Shown here piece after piece: positions 16,933 through 28,233 of a stretch of 64,000 nt of DNA. A program made the translations under genes and the position numbers. The stretch's first letter is position 1; each line of letters starts with the position of its first letter. This DNA comes from CAVTBX01 sp963733135 (GTDB lineage: Bacteria; Actinomycetota; Thermoleophilia; Gaiellales; Gaiellaceae). The notes under the pieces are model-generated. The model was not told the origin of the DNA. It saw only the letters and a program-made list of their open reading frames with translations, and did not search any database. The stretch spans positions 1 through 64,000 of the forward strand of contig CAVTBX010000004.1 of assembly GCA_963733135.1 (NCBI GenBank). Reading direction: 5' to 3'.

Positions 16933-17601
16933 ATGGAGATCGAGGCGGTCGTCTTCGACCTCGACGGGGTGATCGTCGACTCCGAGCACGTGTGGGACGA
17001 GGCCCGCAAGGTGCTTGCGAAGGAGCGTGGCGGCCGCTGGCACGAGGGTGCGCAGCGGGACATGATGGGCATGAGCTCGCGCGAGTGGTCGGTCTACATG
17101 CACGACGAGATCGGGCTCCCGGAGCCGCCCGAGGAGATCTCGGCCGAGGTCGTCAGGCGCCTGGAGGGCATCTACCGCGACGAGCTGCCGCTGATCCCCG
17201 GCGCGCCCGAGGCGGTCGAGCGCCTCGCCGCCCGCTGGTCGCTCGCGGTCGCGTCGTCGTCGAACCGCCCGCTCATCGACCTCGTCCTCGAGCTGTCGGG
17301 TCTCGCGCCATCCTTCGGGGCGACCGTCTCCTCGGAGGAGGTCGAGCGCGGAAAGCCCGCGCCCGACGTCTACGTGGAGGCCGCCCGGCGGCTCGGCGCA
17401 GATCCCGGACGCTGCGCCGCCGTCGAGGACTCGGAGAACGGCATCCGATCCGCAAAGGCGGCCGGGATGCGCGTGATCGCGATCCCGAACCGGCGCTATC
17501 CCCCCGCTGAGGAGGCACTTCGCGAGGCGGATGTCGTGCTCGACTCGATCGCCGCCCTCGACTGCGACGCCGTTTCGGGCGAGTCATACTCCGGCGCGTA
17601 A
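16933..17601 (+). CDS. HAD-superfamily hydrolase, beta-phosphoglucomutase-like
   Basis: 222 residues with the motifs of subfamily IA HAD enzymes: FDLDGVIVDSE (nucleophile and acid Asp), the SSSN motif II, GKPAPDVY with the lysine, and EDSENGIRSAKAAG with the metal-binding acid. The cap is helical (residues 18-85). Such enzymes act as sugar-phosphate phosphatases or phosphomutases, and the exact substrate is unknown. It is followed closely by the GYD-domain gene. Confidence 0.88.
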   Translation: MEIEAVVFDLDGVIVDSEHVWDEARKVLAKERGGRWHEGAQRDMMGMSSREWSVYMHDEIGLPEPPEEISAEVVRRLEGIYRDELPLIPGAPEAVERLAARWSLAVASSSNRPLIDLVLELSGLAPSFGATVSSEEVERGKPAPDVYVEAARRLGADPGRCAAVEDSENGIRSAKAAGMRVIAIPNRRYPPAEEALREADVVLDSIAALDCDAVSGESYSGA

Positions 17602-17635
17602 CAGCGACTCGCGCAGGGCGAATGAGAGGGAGACG

Positions 17636-17962
17636 ATGCCGCTCTACCTAACGAGGTTCAACTACACGCCGGAGACGTGGGCGAGGCTGATCGGCAACCC
17701 GGAGGATCGCCGTAAGGCCGCGCAGACCTACATCGAATCAGTCGGCGGAAAGCTTCACGGGTTCTGGTACGCGTTCGGAACCCACGACGGCTACACCCTG
17801 TGGGAGGCTCCCGACAACGTGTCCATGGCGGCCGTGGCCCTGGCGCTCAGCAGCGGCGGTGCGCTCAGCTCGGTCGAGACGACCGTGCTCCTGACGGTCG
17901 AGGAAACCCTGGACGCACTCGGCAGAGCCGAGCAGGTTCACTACCAGCCGCCCGGCACATAG
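17636..17962 (+). CDS. GYD domain-containing protein
   Basis: A 108-residue protein with the GYD-type ferredoxin-like fold, beginning MPLYLTRFNYTPETWARLI, with DRRKAAQTYIESVGGKLHGFWYAFG and DGYTLWEAPDN. The ATG at 17636 follows GAGAGGGAGA. Members are small stress- or ligand-responsive proteins of unclear role. It is soluble with no cysteine-rich motif. Confidence 0.82.
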   Translation: MPLYLTRFNYTPETWARLIGNPEDRRKAAQTYIESVGGKLHGFWYAFGTHDGYTLWEAPDNVSMAAVALALSSGGALSSVETTVLLTVEETLDALGRAEQVHYQPPGT

Positions 17963-18113
17963 CGGGACGGCGCCCGCGCAAAAACGCGTCGCGAAGGCTG
18001 GCTCACCGAGCACGCGGCGGCGAAGGACTGAGCCGCCTGCCTACCGAGCTTGCTGGCCAGAACGCGCTATAGAGTCGAGCCCGAGGCGAGCGGAGAAAGC
18101 AGGTCGGAAGCGA

Positions 18114-19457
18114 ATGGCAACGACAACGAGGGCACGTCCGTCCGTCCGCCCGGAGGCGCTGGAGGCGGCATCCTCGTTTCCTGCGCTCGAGGCGATCTTC
18201 ACGCGCCGCGCTCGTCGCTTCGCCCTGGGTGCCGAGCTCACCGGCCCTCTGGCATACCGGTCAGACAAGGAGCCAGTCCCTCTCGCCTTTGAGGAAGAGG
18301 CGATTCTCGTCGCGGCCGCCACCGGCGTCACGGGAGTCGTCCGTGAGGAGTGGCCGTTTCGATCCGGGGACGGCGAGACGACGAGCGCCGACAAGCTCGC
18401 TTCGTTCACCGGCCGAAGCTTCCCGAGCCCGCTCGCCGTCCACGGCACCGAGCTCTTCTGGACGAACGACGACGGCGTCTTCGTGCTTCCGCAGCGAGAC
18501 GTGAAGCCCGAGCGGTACCTCGAGCTCCAGACCCACGAAGAGCGACACGAGCTCTACCGCAGCGCGGTCAGACTCCAAGACGGGCGCCTCGAGATCCCGC
18601 GCCGCCGGCCGAATCTCTTCAAGTTCAACGAGTGGCTCGTGAACACCGAGGGGGCGACCGTCTTCATCCCGGTCTCGGATGTGACGCGCCAGTGCATCTC
18701 GGCCATGCTCCTCTACTTCGACCGCCCGCACGGCTACTACGTCGTCGACAAGCAGCTCGGCAACGACCCCTTGCGCCCGTTCGTGGAGTCGGGCCTGCTC
18801 GACGCGGCACATCCCGTCGACCTCTGGGACTTCGAGCGCTGGCAGATGGTCGACATGAACGGCGTCGAGGAGGGCCTCATGATCCAGAACCTCATGATCG
18901 CCACGCAGGCGCTCGGGGTCGGCGGGCACCCCTTTTCGGGCGGCAAGGGCCGGGTCACGATGGGCGGTGAGAAGCACTGGCACGGGATCGGCGGCGAAGG
19001 GCCCTGCGGCTCGCTCGGATTCACCTTCCACCACGTTCCCGACGACGCGCCCGTCGGCGCCGGCGAGGAGATTCCCGTCGGGCTCGAGGGGATCTTCGAG
19101 GGCGCCTGCCCCCCCTTCCACCCCGACATGGACGCCGCGGTCGACTTCGTTCTCGGCCTCCGCTGGGGGCCGACCGGGATCTTCTCGGCGCCGGAGGCGC
19201 AGCAGCAACCGTGGCGATCGGCGGAGATCGCGCGCGCGGTGCCGCGCCCGTCCGAGGAGGCGATCGAGGCAACCAAGACGCTCTGCCGCTACATCTGGGA
19301 CACCTACGGGCGCTTCCCGGCGACGGTCGACCCGTTCCTCATGACCGTCTGGTACCAGGCCGCGCACCTCGACGTCGACTTCTACGACCGCTACTACCCG
19401 CCGGATGCGTTGCCGCCCCACGTCCGCTCGCACATGCACGACTGGCACGACCTGTAG
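18114..19457 (+). CDS. Unrecognised 447-residue conserved-looking protein
   Basis: I do not recognise this protein with certainty. The N-terminal stretch (FTRRARRFALG followed by PLAYRSDKEPVPLAFEE and AAATGVTG) recalls the FMN-binding start of nitroreductase-fold proteins, and no other known motif is obvious. Internal features are FIPVSDVTRQCISAMLL, a Gly/His-rich segment HPFSGGKGRVTMGGEKHWHG and many Trp and Tyr residues. The His-rich C-terminus ends HMHDWHDL. It has no signal peptide or membrane segment. Codon use and length look like a real cytosolic enzyme. It is followed 14 bases later by a MetX-like hydrolase gene, and the two may act together. Confidence 0.55.
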   Translation: MATTTRARPSVRPEALEAASSFPALEAIFTRRARRFALGAELTGPLAYRSDKEPVPLAFEEEAILVAAATGVTGVVREEWPFRSGDGETTSADKLASFTGRSFPSPLAVHGTELFWTNDDGVFVLPQRDVKPERYLELQTHEERHELYRSAVRLQDGRLEIPRRRPNLFKFNEWLVNTEGATVFIPVSDVTRQCISAMLLYFDRPHGYYVVDKQLGNDPLRPFVESGLLDAAHPVDLWDFERWQMVDMNGVEEGLMIQNLMIATQALGVGGHPFSGGKGRVTMGGEKHWHGIGGEGPCGSLGFTFHHVPDDAPVGAGEEIPVGLEGIFEGACPPFHPDMDAAVDFVLGLRWGPTGIFSAPEAQQQPWRSAEIARAVPRPSEEAIEATKTLCRYIWDTYGRFPATVDPFLMTVWYQAAHLDVDFYDRYYPPDALPPHVRSHMHDWHDL

Positions 19458-19471
19458 GCCTAGAGCGAGCC

Positions 19472-20416
19472 GTGGCTGCAGACCACGTTCTCGCGCTCGG
19501 GGATCTCCGCCTCGAGCTCGGCGGCACGCTCCCGGATGCCCGCCTGGCGTATCGAACGCACGGGACGCTCTCCCCGGCTCGAGACAACGCGGTCTTGTTC
19601 CCGCACATGTACTCGGGGACTCAGGCCTCTCTGGATTCCTGGACCGGCCCGGGACGGGCGCTCGACCCCGAACGCTGGTTCGTGGTTTGCCCGGGGCAGC
19701 TCGGCAACGGCAGCTCGTCCTCGCCGAGCACGACGGGTGGCCCCTTCCCGGACCTGACGATCGGAGACGACGTCGTCGCCCAGCACCGGCTCGTCACAGA
19801 GGAGCTTGGAATCGAGAGCATCGCTCTCGCGCTCGGCTTCTCGATGGGCGCGCAGCAGGCATACGAGTGGGCCGTGCGCTTCCACGGGGCCGTGGAGAGG
19901 CTCGCGGTGTTCGCGGGCCTCGCGAGGACGACCCCCGGAAACGGTCTCCTGGTCGCCGCCGCAGAGGAGGCGCTCCGAACCGGTGGTCCCGGCCAGCATG
20001 CACGCTTCTGGGCGGCGACGGGGCTTTCGGCGGAGCTCTACCGGCAGGAGGCGTGGCGCGACGCCGGCTACGTCTCCGTCGACGACATGGTGCGGCGCCT
20101 GTTCGAGGACGACTACGCGGCCTGCGACTCTGCCGACCTTCTCTGCCAGCTCGGCAAGTGGCGTCGCGCCGACGTCTCACGCGAGACAGCCGCCGGCCTC
20201 CCCGAGGCGCTCGGCCGGATCACGGCCCAAACCGTCGTCACCCCCTTCTCACACGACGCCTGGTTTCCCGTCGCCGACTGCGAGGCCGAGCAACGACTGA
20301 TCGGCGGGAGCCGGCTCCGGGTCGTCGAGAGCGTCTGGGGGCACTACGCCTGGGGGATCGGGCCGAGCGAGACGGCCCAGATCGAGCGCGTGATCGCCGA
20401 TCTCCTCGCTACATGA
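19472..20416 (+). CDS. MetX-like alpha/beta hydrolase
   Basis: From the GTG at 19472 the product has 314 residues and follows the homoserine acetyltransferase (MetX) branch: LRLELGGTLPDARLAYRTHGTLS, HMYSGTQASLDSW, the nucleophile elbow GFSMGAQQAYEWA and the histidine in VWGHYAWG. The nucleophile is Ser as in MetX. Several MetX-branch proteins are plain hydrolases, and no methionine genes are near, so acetyltransfer is not assured. It follows the unrecognised 447-aa gene closely and overlaps the end of the convergent glutamine synthetase gene by eight bases. Confidence 0.8.
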   Translation: MAADHVLALGDLRLELGGTLPDARLAYRTHGTLSPARDNAVLFPHMYSGTQASLDSWTGPGRALDPERWFVVCPGQLGNGSSSSPSTTGGPFPDLTIGDDVVAQHRLVTEELGIESIALALGFSMGAQQAYEWAVRFHGAVERLAVFAGLARTTPGNGLLVAAAEEALRTGGPGQHARFWAATGLSAELYRQEAWRDAGYVSVDDMVRRLFEDDYAACDSADLLCQLGKWRRADVSRETAAGLPEALGRITAQTVVTPFSHDAWFPVADCEAEQRLIGGSRLRVVESVWGHYAWGIGPSETAQIERVIADLLAT

Positions 20417-21755
20417 CCTCGCGGTAGCGGTCGCGCTCCCAGTCGGTGACGTGCCGACCGAAGAGCGCGAGCTCGTGGCGCAGCATCGTGAGGTAGACGT
20501 CGACGAACGTCTCGCCGTAGACGCGGCGGGCGAACTCGCTCGTCTCGAGCTCGGCGACGGCCTCCGCGAGACTCGTCGGGACGCGGCGGAGCGACTCGTC
20601 GACGTGCGGGTCGCCGGTCACGATCGGCGGCAGCTCGAGCTTCTGCTCGAGGCCGTCGGCGCCCGCCGCGAGGCAGCCGGCGAGCACGAGGTACGGATTC
20701 GCGTCGGCGGACGCCCAGCGCGCCTCTAGACGCGTCGCCTCGCCCTCGTAGACGATGGAGCGGACTGCCACGAGGCGGTTGTCGAGGCCCCAGCTCACCT
20801 GTGTCGGCGCGAACGAGTAGTCCTCGATGCGCCGGTAGGCGTTGATCGTCGGACAGTTGATCGCCTGGAGCTCGACCTGGTGGGCGAGAAGGCCGGTCAG
20901 GTACCGGCGCATCACCTGCGACTGCAAGGGCGGCTCGTCGTCGACGACCTCGAACGCGTTCTGGCCGTCAGAGCCGAGCAGGTTCTGGTGGATATGAAAG
21001 CCGTTGCCGGCCTCCGTGGCGTACGGCTTCGGCATGAACGTCGCCCTGAGTCCGTGTGCCAGGGCTGTCTGCTTCACGACGTACTTGAACACCATGGTCG
21101 CGTCGGCCACCTCGACGGGTGCCCCGTGGCCGAGGTTCACCTCGATCTGCGCGGGGCCGTACTCGACGTTGCAGGCCTCGATGGCGATGCCGGAGGCCTG
21201 AAGGACGCGGCGGATGTCGCCGACGACAGGCTCGACCTTGGCCCCGTTGGCGATCGAGTAGCAGTGCGCCCCGCGGTAGAACGGCTCCCAGTCGGGCGTG
21301 CAGAGGTGAAACTCGAGCTCGGTCGCCGCGACCGGCTCGTACCCGAGCTTGCTCAAACGCTCGACGGCGCGACGGAGGATGGATCGCCCGTCGAGCGGGA
21401 CGGGCTCGTGGGTAGCGGGTTCGACGGTGTCACAGATGCAGTAGGCGGTTCGCTCATTCCACCCGGCCAGGCGAAGCGTCGAGAGGTCGGGCACCACGTG
21501 CAGGTCCGGGTAGCCGGTCGTGTCGTCCACGTACGACGTCGGGAAGATGACGCCGTGCATGTCCCACGTGAAGGCGACGTTCGCCATCGCGAAGCCGGAC
21601 TCGGCCGCCACCTTCAGGAAATGGCCCCTCGGCAAGCGCTTGCCACGGGGGATGCCCCACGTGTCGGCGAACATGCACTCGACCGTGTGAACGTCGTGGC
21701 GCTCGAGCAGCTCCCGGGCCTCCTCGACGCTCGTCTCCGCTTCCGCTAGGGCCAT
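20409..21755 (-). CDS. Glutamine synthetase-like (gamma-glutamyl-amine ligase type) enzyme
   Basis: A 448-residue GlnA-superfamily ligase. Residues 1-110 form the beta-grasp domain (FADTWGIPRGKRLP). The catalytic barrel has ATELEFHL, GPAQIEVNLGH, the ATP-site stretch ATFMPKPY and GNGFHIHQNL, NAYRRIEDYSFAP and EARWASADANPYL. The length and the PRGKRLP start favour the GS branch that joins glutamate to amines or polyamines over primary ammonium assimilation. The substrate is not proven. It lies divergent to a dehydrogenase gene. Confidence 0.83.
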   Translation of the reverse strand: MALAEAETSVEEARELLERHDVHTVECMFADTWGIPRGKRLPRGHFLKVAAESGFAMANVAFTWDMHGVIFPTSYVDDTTGYPDLHVVPDLSTLRLAGWNERTAYCICDTVEPATHEPVPLDGRSILRRAVERLSKLGYEPVAATELEFHLCTPDWEPFYRGAHCYSIANGAKVEPVVGDIRRVLQASGIAIEACNVEYGPAQIEVNLGHGAPVEVADATMVFKYVVKQTALAHGLRATFMPKPYATEAGNGFHIHQNLLGSDGQNAFEVVDDEPPLQSQVMRRYLTGLLAHQVELQAINCPTINAYRRIEDYSFAPTQVSWGLDNRLVAVRSIVYEGEATRLEARWASADANPYLVLAGCLAAGADGLEQKLELPPIVTGDPHVDESLRRVPTSLAEAVAELETSEFARRVYGETFVDVYLTMLRHELALFGRHVTDWERDRYREVM

Positions 21756-21835
21756 TCACTCCCCTTTCTGGACGGACGGGAGGGCTATCCTAACGCCCGG
21801 CAAACCAGGCCAGTTCGTCTCGACCGTGGAGGGTC

Positions 21836-22789
21836 GTGCGCGCCGTCGTTCTTCGCTCTTTCCACGATCCGCTCGAGCTCGAGGAGCGGCCCGACCCGGA
21901 GGCGGGCGGGGACGACGAGGCCGTAGTGCGCGTGCTCGGCTCGGGTGTCTGCCACTCCGACCTGCACATCGCGGAGGGCTACTTCGACTCGCCGCTCCCG
22001 CTCGTGCTCGGCCATGAGATCTCGGGCGAGGCCGACGGGATCGGCAACGTCCTCGTCTACACGCCGTGGGGCTGCCGCGAATGCCGCTTCTGCAGGAGGA
22101 GCGAGGAAATGATCTGCCCGGACGCGAAGGAGGCGGGAATGTTCCAGGACGGGGGTTACGCCGAGTACGTCCTGGTTCCGTCCCGCCGCTACCTCTTTCC
22201 GATCGGCGACCTCGACCCGGTCGAGGCTGCGCCCCTCGGCTGCGGCGGCCTGACCCCGTATCGCGCCGTCAAGCACGCACGCCGCTGGCTCGGGCCCGGC
22301 TCGCGCGCGCTCGTTCTGGGAGCCGGGGGCTTGGGTCAGTTCGGGATCCAATACCTCCGGCTCATGACAGACGCGGTCGTCCACGCCGGCGACCCCTCCG
22401 AGCAGAAGCGCGAGCGCGCAATCGAGCTCGGCGCCGAGGAGGCAGGCGAGCCGGTGGAGCTAGAAGGGCCGTACGAAGCCGTCCTCGACTTCGTCGGGTC
22501 GGACGATTCGCTCTCGCACGCCGCCCGGCTCGTCGACCGCCAGGGAGTGGCGATCGTGATCGGCCTCTTCGGCGGCGGCGTCCGGTTCGGGCTCGGCGCG
22601 GTGCCACACGAGGCGCACTTCCTCTCCAGCATCTGGGGATCCCGGGACGAGCTCGCCGAGCTCATCGAGCTTGCGCAGCGCGAGCGCCTCGAGTACACGA
22701 TCGACACGATGCCGCTCGAGCAAGCGCAGGAGGCACACGACCTCGTCCGCCGAGGCGAGGCGCGAGGTCGCATCGTGCTCGTCCCGTAG
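21836..22789 (+). CDS. Zinc-dependent alcohol dehydrogenase (MDR family)
   Basis: A 317-residue medium-chain dehydrogenase. The catalytic zinc ligands are Cys in GVCHSDLH and His-Glu in GHEISGEA. The structural zinc site is the four cysteines of GCRECRFCRRSEEMIC. The NAD(P) motif is VLGAGGLGQFG near residue 163. The GTG start at 21836 gives a complete N-terminal domain. It is 15 bases upstream of a P450 gene, which suggests shared expression and perhaps oxidation of the P450 product. Confidence 0.9.
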   Translation: MRAVVLRSFHDPLELEERPDPEAGGDDEAVVRVLGSGVCHSDLHIAEGYFDSPLPLVLGHEISGEADGIGNVLVYTPWGCRECRFCRRSEEMICPDAKEAGMFQDGGYAEYVLVPSRRYLFPIGDLDPVEAAPLGCGGLTPYRAVKHARRWLGPGSRALVLGAGGLGQFGIQYLRLMTDAVVHAGDPSEQKRERAIELGAEEAGEPVELEGPYEAVLDFVGSDDSLSHAARLVDRQGVAIVIGLFGGGVRFGLGAVPHEAHFLSSIWGSRDELAELIELAQRERLEYTIDTMPLEQAQEAHDLVRRGEARGRIVLVP

Positions 22790-22804
22790 GGTGGAAGACG
22801 GGTC

Positions 22805-24067
22805 ATGACACTCGTTCAGGACGACCTCGCCGAGATCGATGTCGCGAGTCCCAGCGTCTACGCGGACGGTGTCCCGCACGACGCGCTCAGAGCCCTGCGT
22901 GAGCACGATCCCGTGCACTGGCATCCCTTCCCGGGGACCCGCGACGGATTCTGGCTCCTCAGCACCCATGCCGATGTCGTCGCGGTCGGGAGGGACCCGG
23001 GGACGTTCTCGTCTCAGCTCGGCCACATCGCGCTCGAGGACCGGGAGCCCGACGCGCTTGCCGCCCGGCAGTCGCTGATCGAAACGGACCCGCCCGACCA
23101 TGGGCGCCTGCGCAAGCTCGTGAGCTACGCGTTCACGCGCAGCAAGGTCCAGGAGTACGAGGCGTACACGAGGCAGATCGCGCAAGAGCTCCTCGACCGT
23201 GCGATCGCGATGGGCGAGTTCGACTTCGTCACGGAGATCTCCGAGCCCCTCCCGATCAGCGTCCTCATCTCGATCCTCGGGCTTCCCGAGGAAGATGCCC
23301 CCATGCTCATCGAGTTGACGAGCGAGATGGCCGCGGCGACCGACCCGGACTACCGCCCGGACCCGGAGAAGTACCCGACCGACGTCGATCCGCGGCTCCT
23401 GCCATTCGGCACGGCAGCCGCCTGGCACGTCTTCGAGTACGGGCGAAAGATCGGCCAGGAACGGCTGCAGCATCCGACCGACGACCTCGTGTCGCGTCTC
23501 GTCCATGCGGAGGTGGACGGCGAGCGCCTGACCGACACCGAGTACCGCAACTTCTTCCAGCTCTTCATCTTCGCCGGCAACGAGACGACGCGGACCGGCA
23601 TCTCCCAGGGCAGCCTCGCGCTCATGGAGCGCCCGGACGAGTTCGACCGCCTCGCCGCCGATCCGTCACTCATGCCGACGGCCGTGGACGAGATCCTGCG
23701 CTACGGCACGCCGCTCATCTATTTCCGACGCACCGCGACTCGCGACACCGAGATCCGCGGCGTCCCGATCCTGGCCGGCGACCGCGTCGCGCTCTGGTAC
23801 GTTGCGGCGAACTTCGACGAGGCGGTCTTCCCCGACCCGTATCGCTTCGATCTGGGCCGCCACCCGAACCCGCACGTGACCTTCGGCCGCGGCGGGCCTC
23901 ACTTCTGTCTCGGCTCGTTCCTCGCGAGCCTCGAGATCCGGATCCTCCTCGAGGAGATCCTGGCGCGAAACGTCCGCTTCGAGCTAACCGGCCCGCCCGT
24001 GCGGCTCAGCTCGAACTTCGTCAACGGCTTCAAGTCGTTGCCCGTGCGCGTCGTCGACGCGCACTGA
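22805..24067 (+). CDS. Cytochrome P450
   Basis: A 420-residue soluble bacterial-type P450. It shows ETDPPDHGRLRKLV, the I-helix AGNETTR (residues 257-263, with the usual acid-Thr pair replaced by Glu-Thr), the K-helix EILR, and the haem loop FGRGGPHFCLG with Cys 368. There is no membrane anchor, so it needs external redox partners, and none is encoded in the window. Together with the dehydrogenase upstream it may oxidise a hydrophobic substrate. The substrate is not predictable from sequence alone. Confidence 0.93.
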   Translation: MTLVQDDLAEIDVASPSVYADGVPHDALRALREHDPVHWHPFPGTRDGFWLLSTHADVVAVGRDPGTFSSQLGHIALEDREPDALAARQSLIETDPPDHGRLRKLVSYAFTRSKVQEYEAYTRQIAQELLDRAIAMGEFDFVTEISEPLPISVLISILGLPEEDAPMLIELTSEMAAATDPDYRPDPEKYPTDVDPRLLPFGTAAAWHVFEYGRKIGQERLQHPTDDLVSRLVHAEVDGERLTDTEYRNFFQLFIFAGNETTRTGISQGSLALMERPDEFDRLAADPSLMPTAVDEILRYGTPLIYFRRTATRDTEIRGVPILAGDRVALWYVAANFDEAVFPDPYRFDLGRHPNPHVTFGRGGPHFCLGSFLASLEIRILLEEILARNVRFELTGPPVRLSSNFVNGFKSLPVRVVDAH

Positions 24068-24308
24068 AGGCGGTGCCATTCGCGTCTCTGTGCTCCGAGT
24101 AGCGGGCGCGGGCTCCCTCTCAGGCTTCGCTAGGAGGAGCTTGTCGCACCCGCACGGCGCGCGCGTCGACCCTGCCAGAGCCTCCAGGCGAACTTCAGGA
24201 TCCAGAAGAGCAGCAGTCTGCGAACCAGCATCGTGCTGCCACGTACCCGATTGCGACTCGTTTGAACAAGGTGTGCGTCGAGATCGGATGAATGGGTAAC
24301 TGCGGGGG

Positions 24309-26369
<2,061 letters not shown>

Positions 26370-26394
26370 CGCGCAGTCACAGAGAGGAGCGTGA

Positions 26395-26493
26395 ATGATC
26401 TTCTTCGGCTGGTCACCGGGATGCCTCGTCATCTCGATCGTCCTCTCGATCTTCCTGACGATTCTCGTGAACGTCCTGATTCAAGTGCTCTAG
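26395..26493 (+). CDS. 32-residue single-pass membrane peptide
   Basis: A very short gene from ATG 26395 to TAG 26493 with a strong ribosome site (GAGAGGAG at 26381-26388). The product begins MIFFGWSPGCLVIS and continues as one unbroken hydrophobic helix to its end. Gene spacing puts it in the operon of the AAA+ ATPase. Small membrane peptides of this look (FFGWSPGCL start) occur in other actinobacteria as far as I recall. A role as partner or anchor of the ATPase is only inferred. Confidence 0.6.
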   Translation: MIFFGWSPGCLVISIVLSIFLTILVNVLIQVL

Positions 26494-26554
26494 CCTGCTC
26501 ATGAGGGGACCCTCTCTGGAAGGAGCGGGTCGAGCGTCGTAAGCTCACGCGAGC

Positions 26555-28168
26555 ATGGGGTCGAACGGCCCGTCGCCCCCCAGTGGTCTCGACTCGCCTG
26601 CGGCGGTCGAGGCCGGTGCGGTCGTCCGCAACTTCCTGATCGCGGACGTCCGCGGCTACACCTCTTTCACCCACGCTCACGGCGACGAAGAGGCCGGAAG
26701 GCTCGCCACCAGATTCGCCGAGCTCGCCCGCGAAGCCGTGACGGCGACCGGCGGCGAGGTGATCGAGCTCCGCGGCGACGAGGCGCTCTGCGTCTTTCAT
26801 TCCGCACGCCAAGCATTGCGGGGGGCCGTCGAGCTCCAGCGCCGCTTCCGGGCGCGCGTCGACGGTGAGCCGGCCTTCCCACTCGGGATCGGCGTTGGCC
26901 TGGCGGCCGGCGAGGCGGTGCCGATCGAGGGCGGCTACCGCGGCGGCGCCCTGAACCTCGCCGCCCGCCTTTGCAGCCTGGCGGGCCCGGGTCAGATCCT
27001 GGCCAGCGAGACGGTAACGAGCCTCGCCGGAGCGGTCGATGGGCTTCGCTTCGCCGAGCGCCGTGCCGTACGCGTGAAGGGGATCGAGAGGCCTGTGCGC
27101 GCGCTCGAGGTCATCCCCGAGGTGGAGCTCCCGCCCGTGCCGAAGACGCCTCGGCCGCGCCGGCGTCGGCGCGGCCTGCTCTTGCTCGGCGCCGGAGCCT
27201 TAGCGCTCGTCGCCGCTCTCGCCGCGGTGATCCTCGCCCTGACGCGAGGACAGGAGAGGGTTGTGAACGTCGCGCCGAACTCGGTCGCGGTCATCGACCC
27301 GGAAACGTCTCGAGTCGTCGACGCCATTGCGGTCGGCGAGAGCCCAGGGCCAATCGCCGCTAGTGGCGACGGGCTCTGGGTCGTAAACCTGAACGACCGG
27401 ACGCTGATGAAGATCGAAGCCGCCACTCGCTCGGTCGCTGCCTCGGTCGGCCTGCCGACCCTGACCGGATTCTTCAGCACGAGTCTACGGCTGGCGGTTA
27501 CACCCGACGACGTATGGGTCTTCGCCTGCCACCAGAAACTCATCCGAGTCGATCCCCAGAACACCCAGATCGTCCAAGACCTCGAGGTCTTCCGAGAGAT
27601 CGCGGCCGTCCCTGATTACAGCTGCGCGGTCGCTGCCACGGCGAGCTCCGTCTGGGTGCCACTCGACCACCCACGATCAGAGCTTCTCCGCGTCGCCGTT
27701 CCGCAGCCCGGACCGGCCTTGATCGCCGAACGGATTCCGCTCCCGGCCGGGATCCGAAGCGCGATCGCCCTCGGGGCCGAGTCCCTCTGGGTCGCCGACA
27801 GCTCCGAGGGAGCCGTCCGGCGGCTTGACCCGGCCACGGGTGCGGTGACCAGGACGATCTCGCTGACCGACGGGCCCAGCGCGATGGTGTTCGGCCATGG
27901 TGCGGTGTGGGTCGCGAACAAGACGGAGGACTCCGTTCTCCGAATCCAGCCAAGCACGAACTCGATCGTGAGAGCGATCTCGGTCGGAGCGGATCCAGTC
28001 GCGCTCTCGGCAGGCGCAGATGCCATCTGGGTCGCAAACAGCGGCGACGGCACCGTCTCGCGTATCGATCCCGCAACGAACACCGTCATCGAGACCGTTC
28101 GCGTGGGTCATCGGCCGCTGGGAGTCGCGGTCGCGGACGGCCTGGTGTGGGTCACCGTTCGCTCATGA
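26555..28168 (+). CDS. Transmembrane class III nucleotide cyclase with extracytoplasmic beta-propeller
   Basis: 537 residues in three parts. The cyclase homology domain (about 22-185) has both metal-binding Asp (IADVRGYTSF and ELRGDEAL) and the NLAAR transition-state residues. The position that is Lys in adenylate cyclases is Glu here. A membrane helix follows basic residues near 195-225. The outside part has about six repeats of the SVAVIDPETSRVVDAIAVG / AVWVANK type, as in YncE-like propellers. The likely job is ligand sensing outside linked to cAMP or cGMP synthesis inside. It is the sister of the next gene, which adds a binding-protein domain. Confidence 0.82.
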   Translation: MGSNGPSPPSGLDSPAAVEAGAVVRNFLIADVRGYTSFTHAHGDEEAGRLATRFAELAREAVTATGGEVIELRGDEALCVFHSARQALRGAVELQRRFRARVDGEPAFPLGIGVGLAAGEAVPIEGGYRGGALNLAARLCSLAGPGQILASETVTSLAGAVDGLRFAERRAVRVKGIERPVRALEVIPEVELPPVPKTPRPRRRRRGLLLLGAGALALVAALAAVILALTRGQERVVNVAPNSVAVIDPETSRVVDAIAVGESPGPIAASGDGLWVVNLNDRTLMKIEAATRSVAASVGLPTLTGFFSTSLRLAVTPDDVWVFACHQKLIRVDPQNTQIVQDLEVFREIAAVPDYSCAVAATASSVWVPLDHPRSELLRVAVPQPGPALIAERIPLPAGIRSAIALGAESLWVADSSEGAVRRLDPATGAVTRTISLTDGPSAMVFGHGAVWVANKTEDSVLRIQPSTNSIVRAISVGADPVALSAGADAIWVANSGDGTVSRIDPATNTVIETVRVGHRPLGVAVADGLVWVTVRS

Positions 28169-28233
28169 CTCCGTCTGAAATCCGATAGCTCGCTCTAGAA
28201 GCCGCAGCACACACGTCGTAAGCTCGGCCGAGC

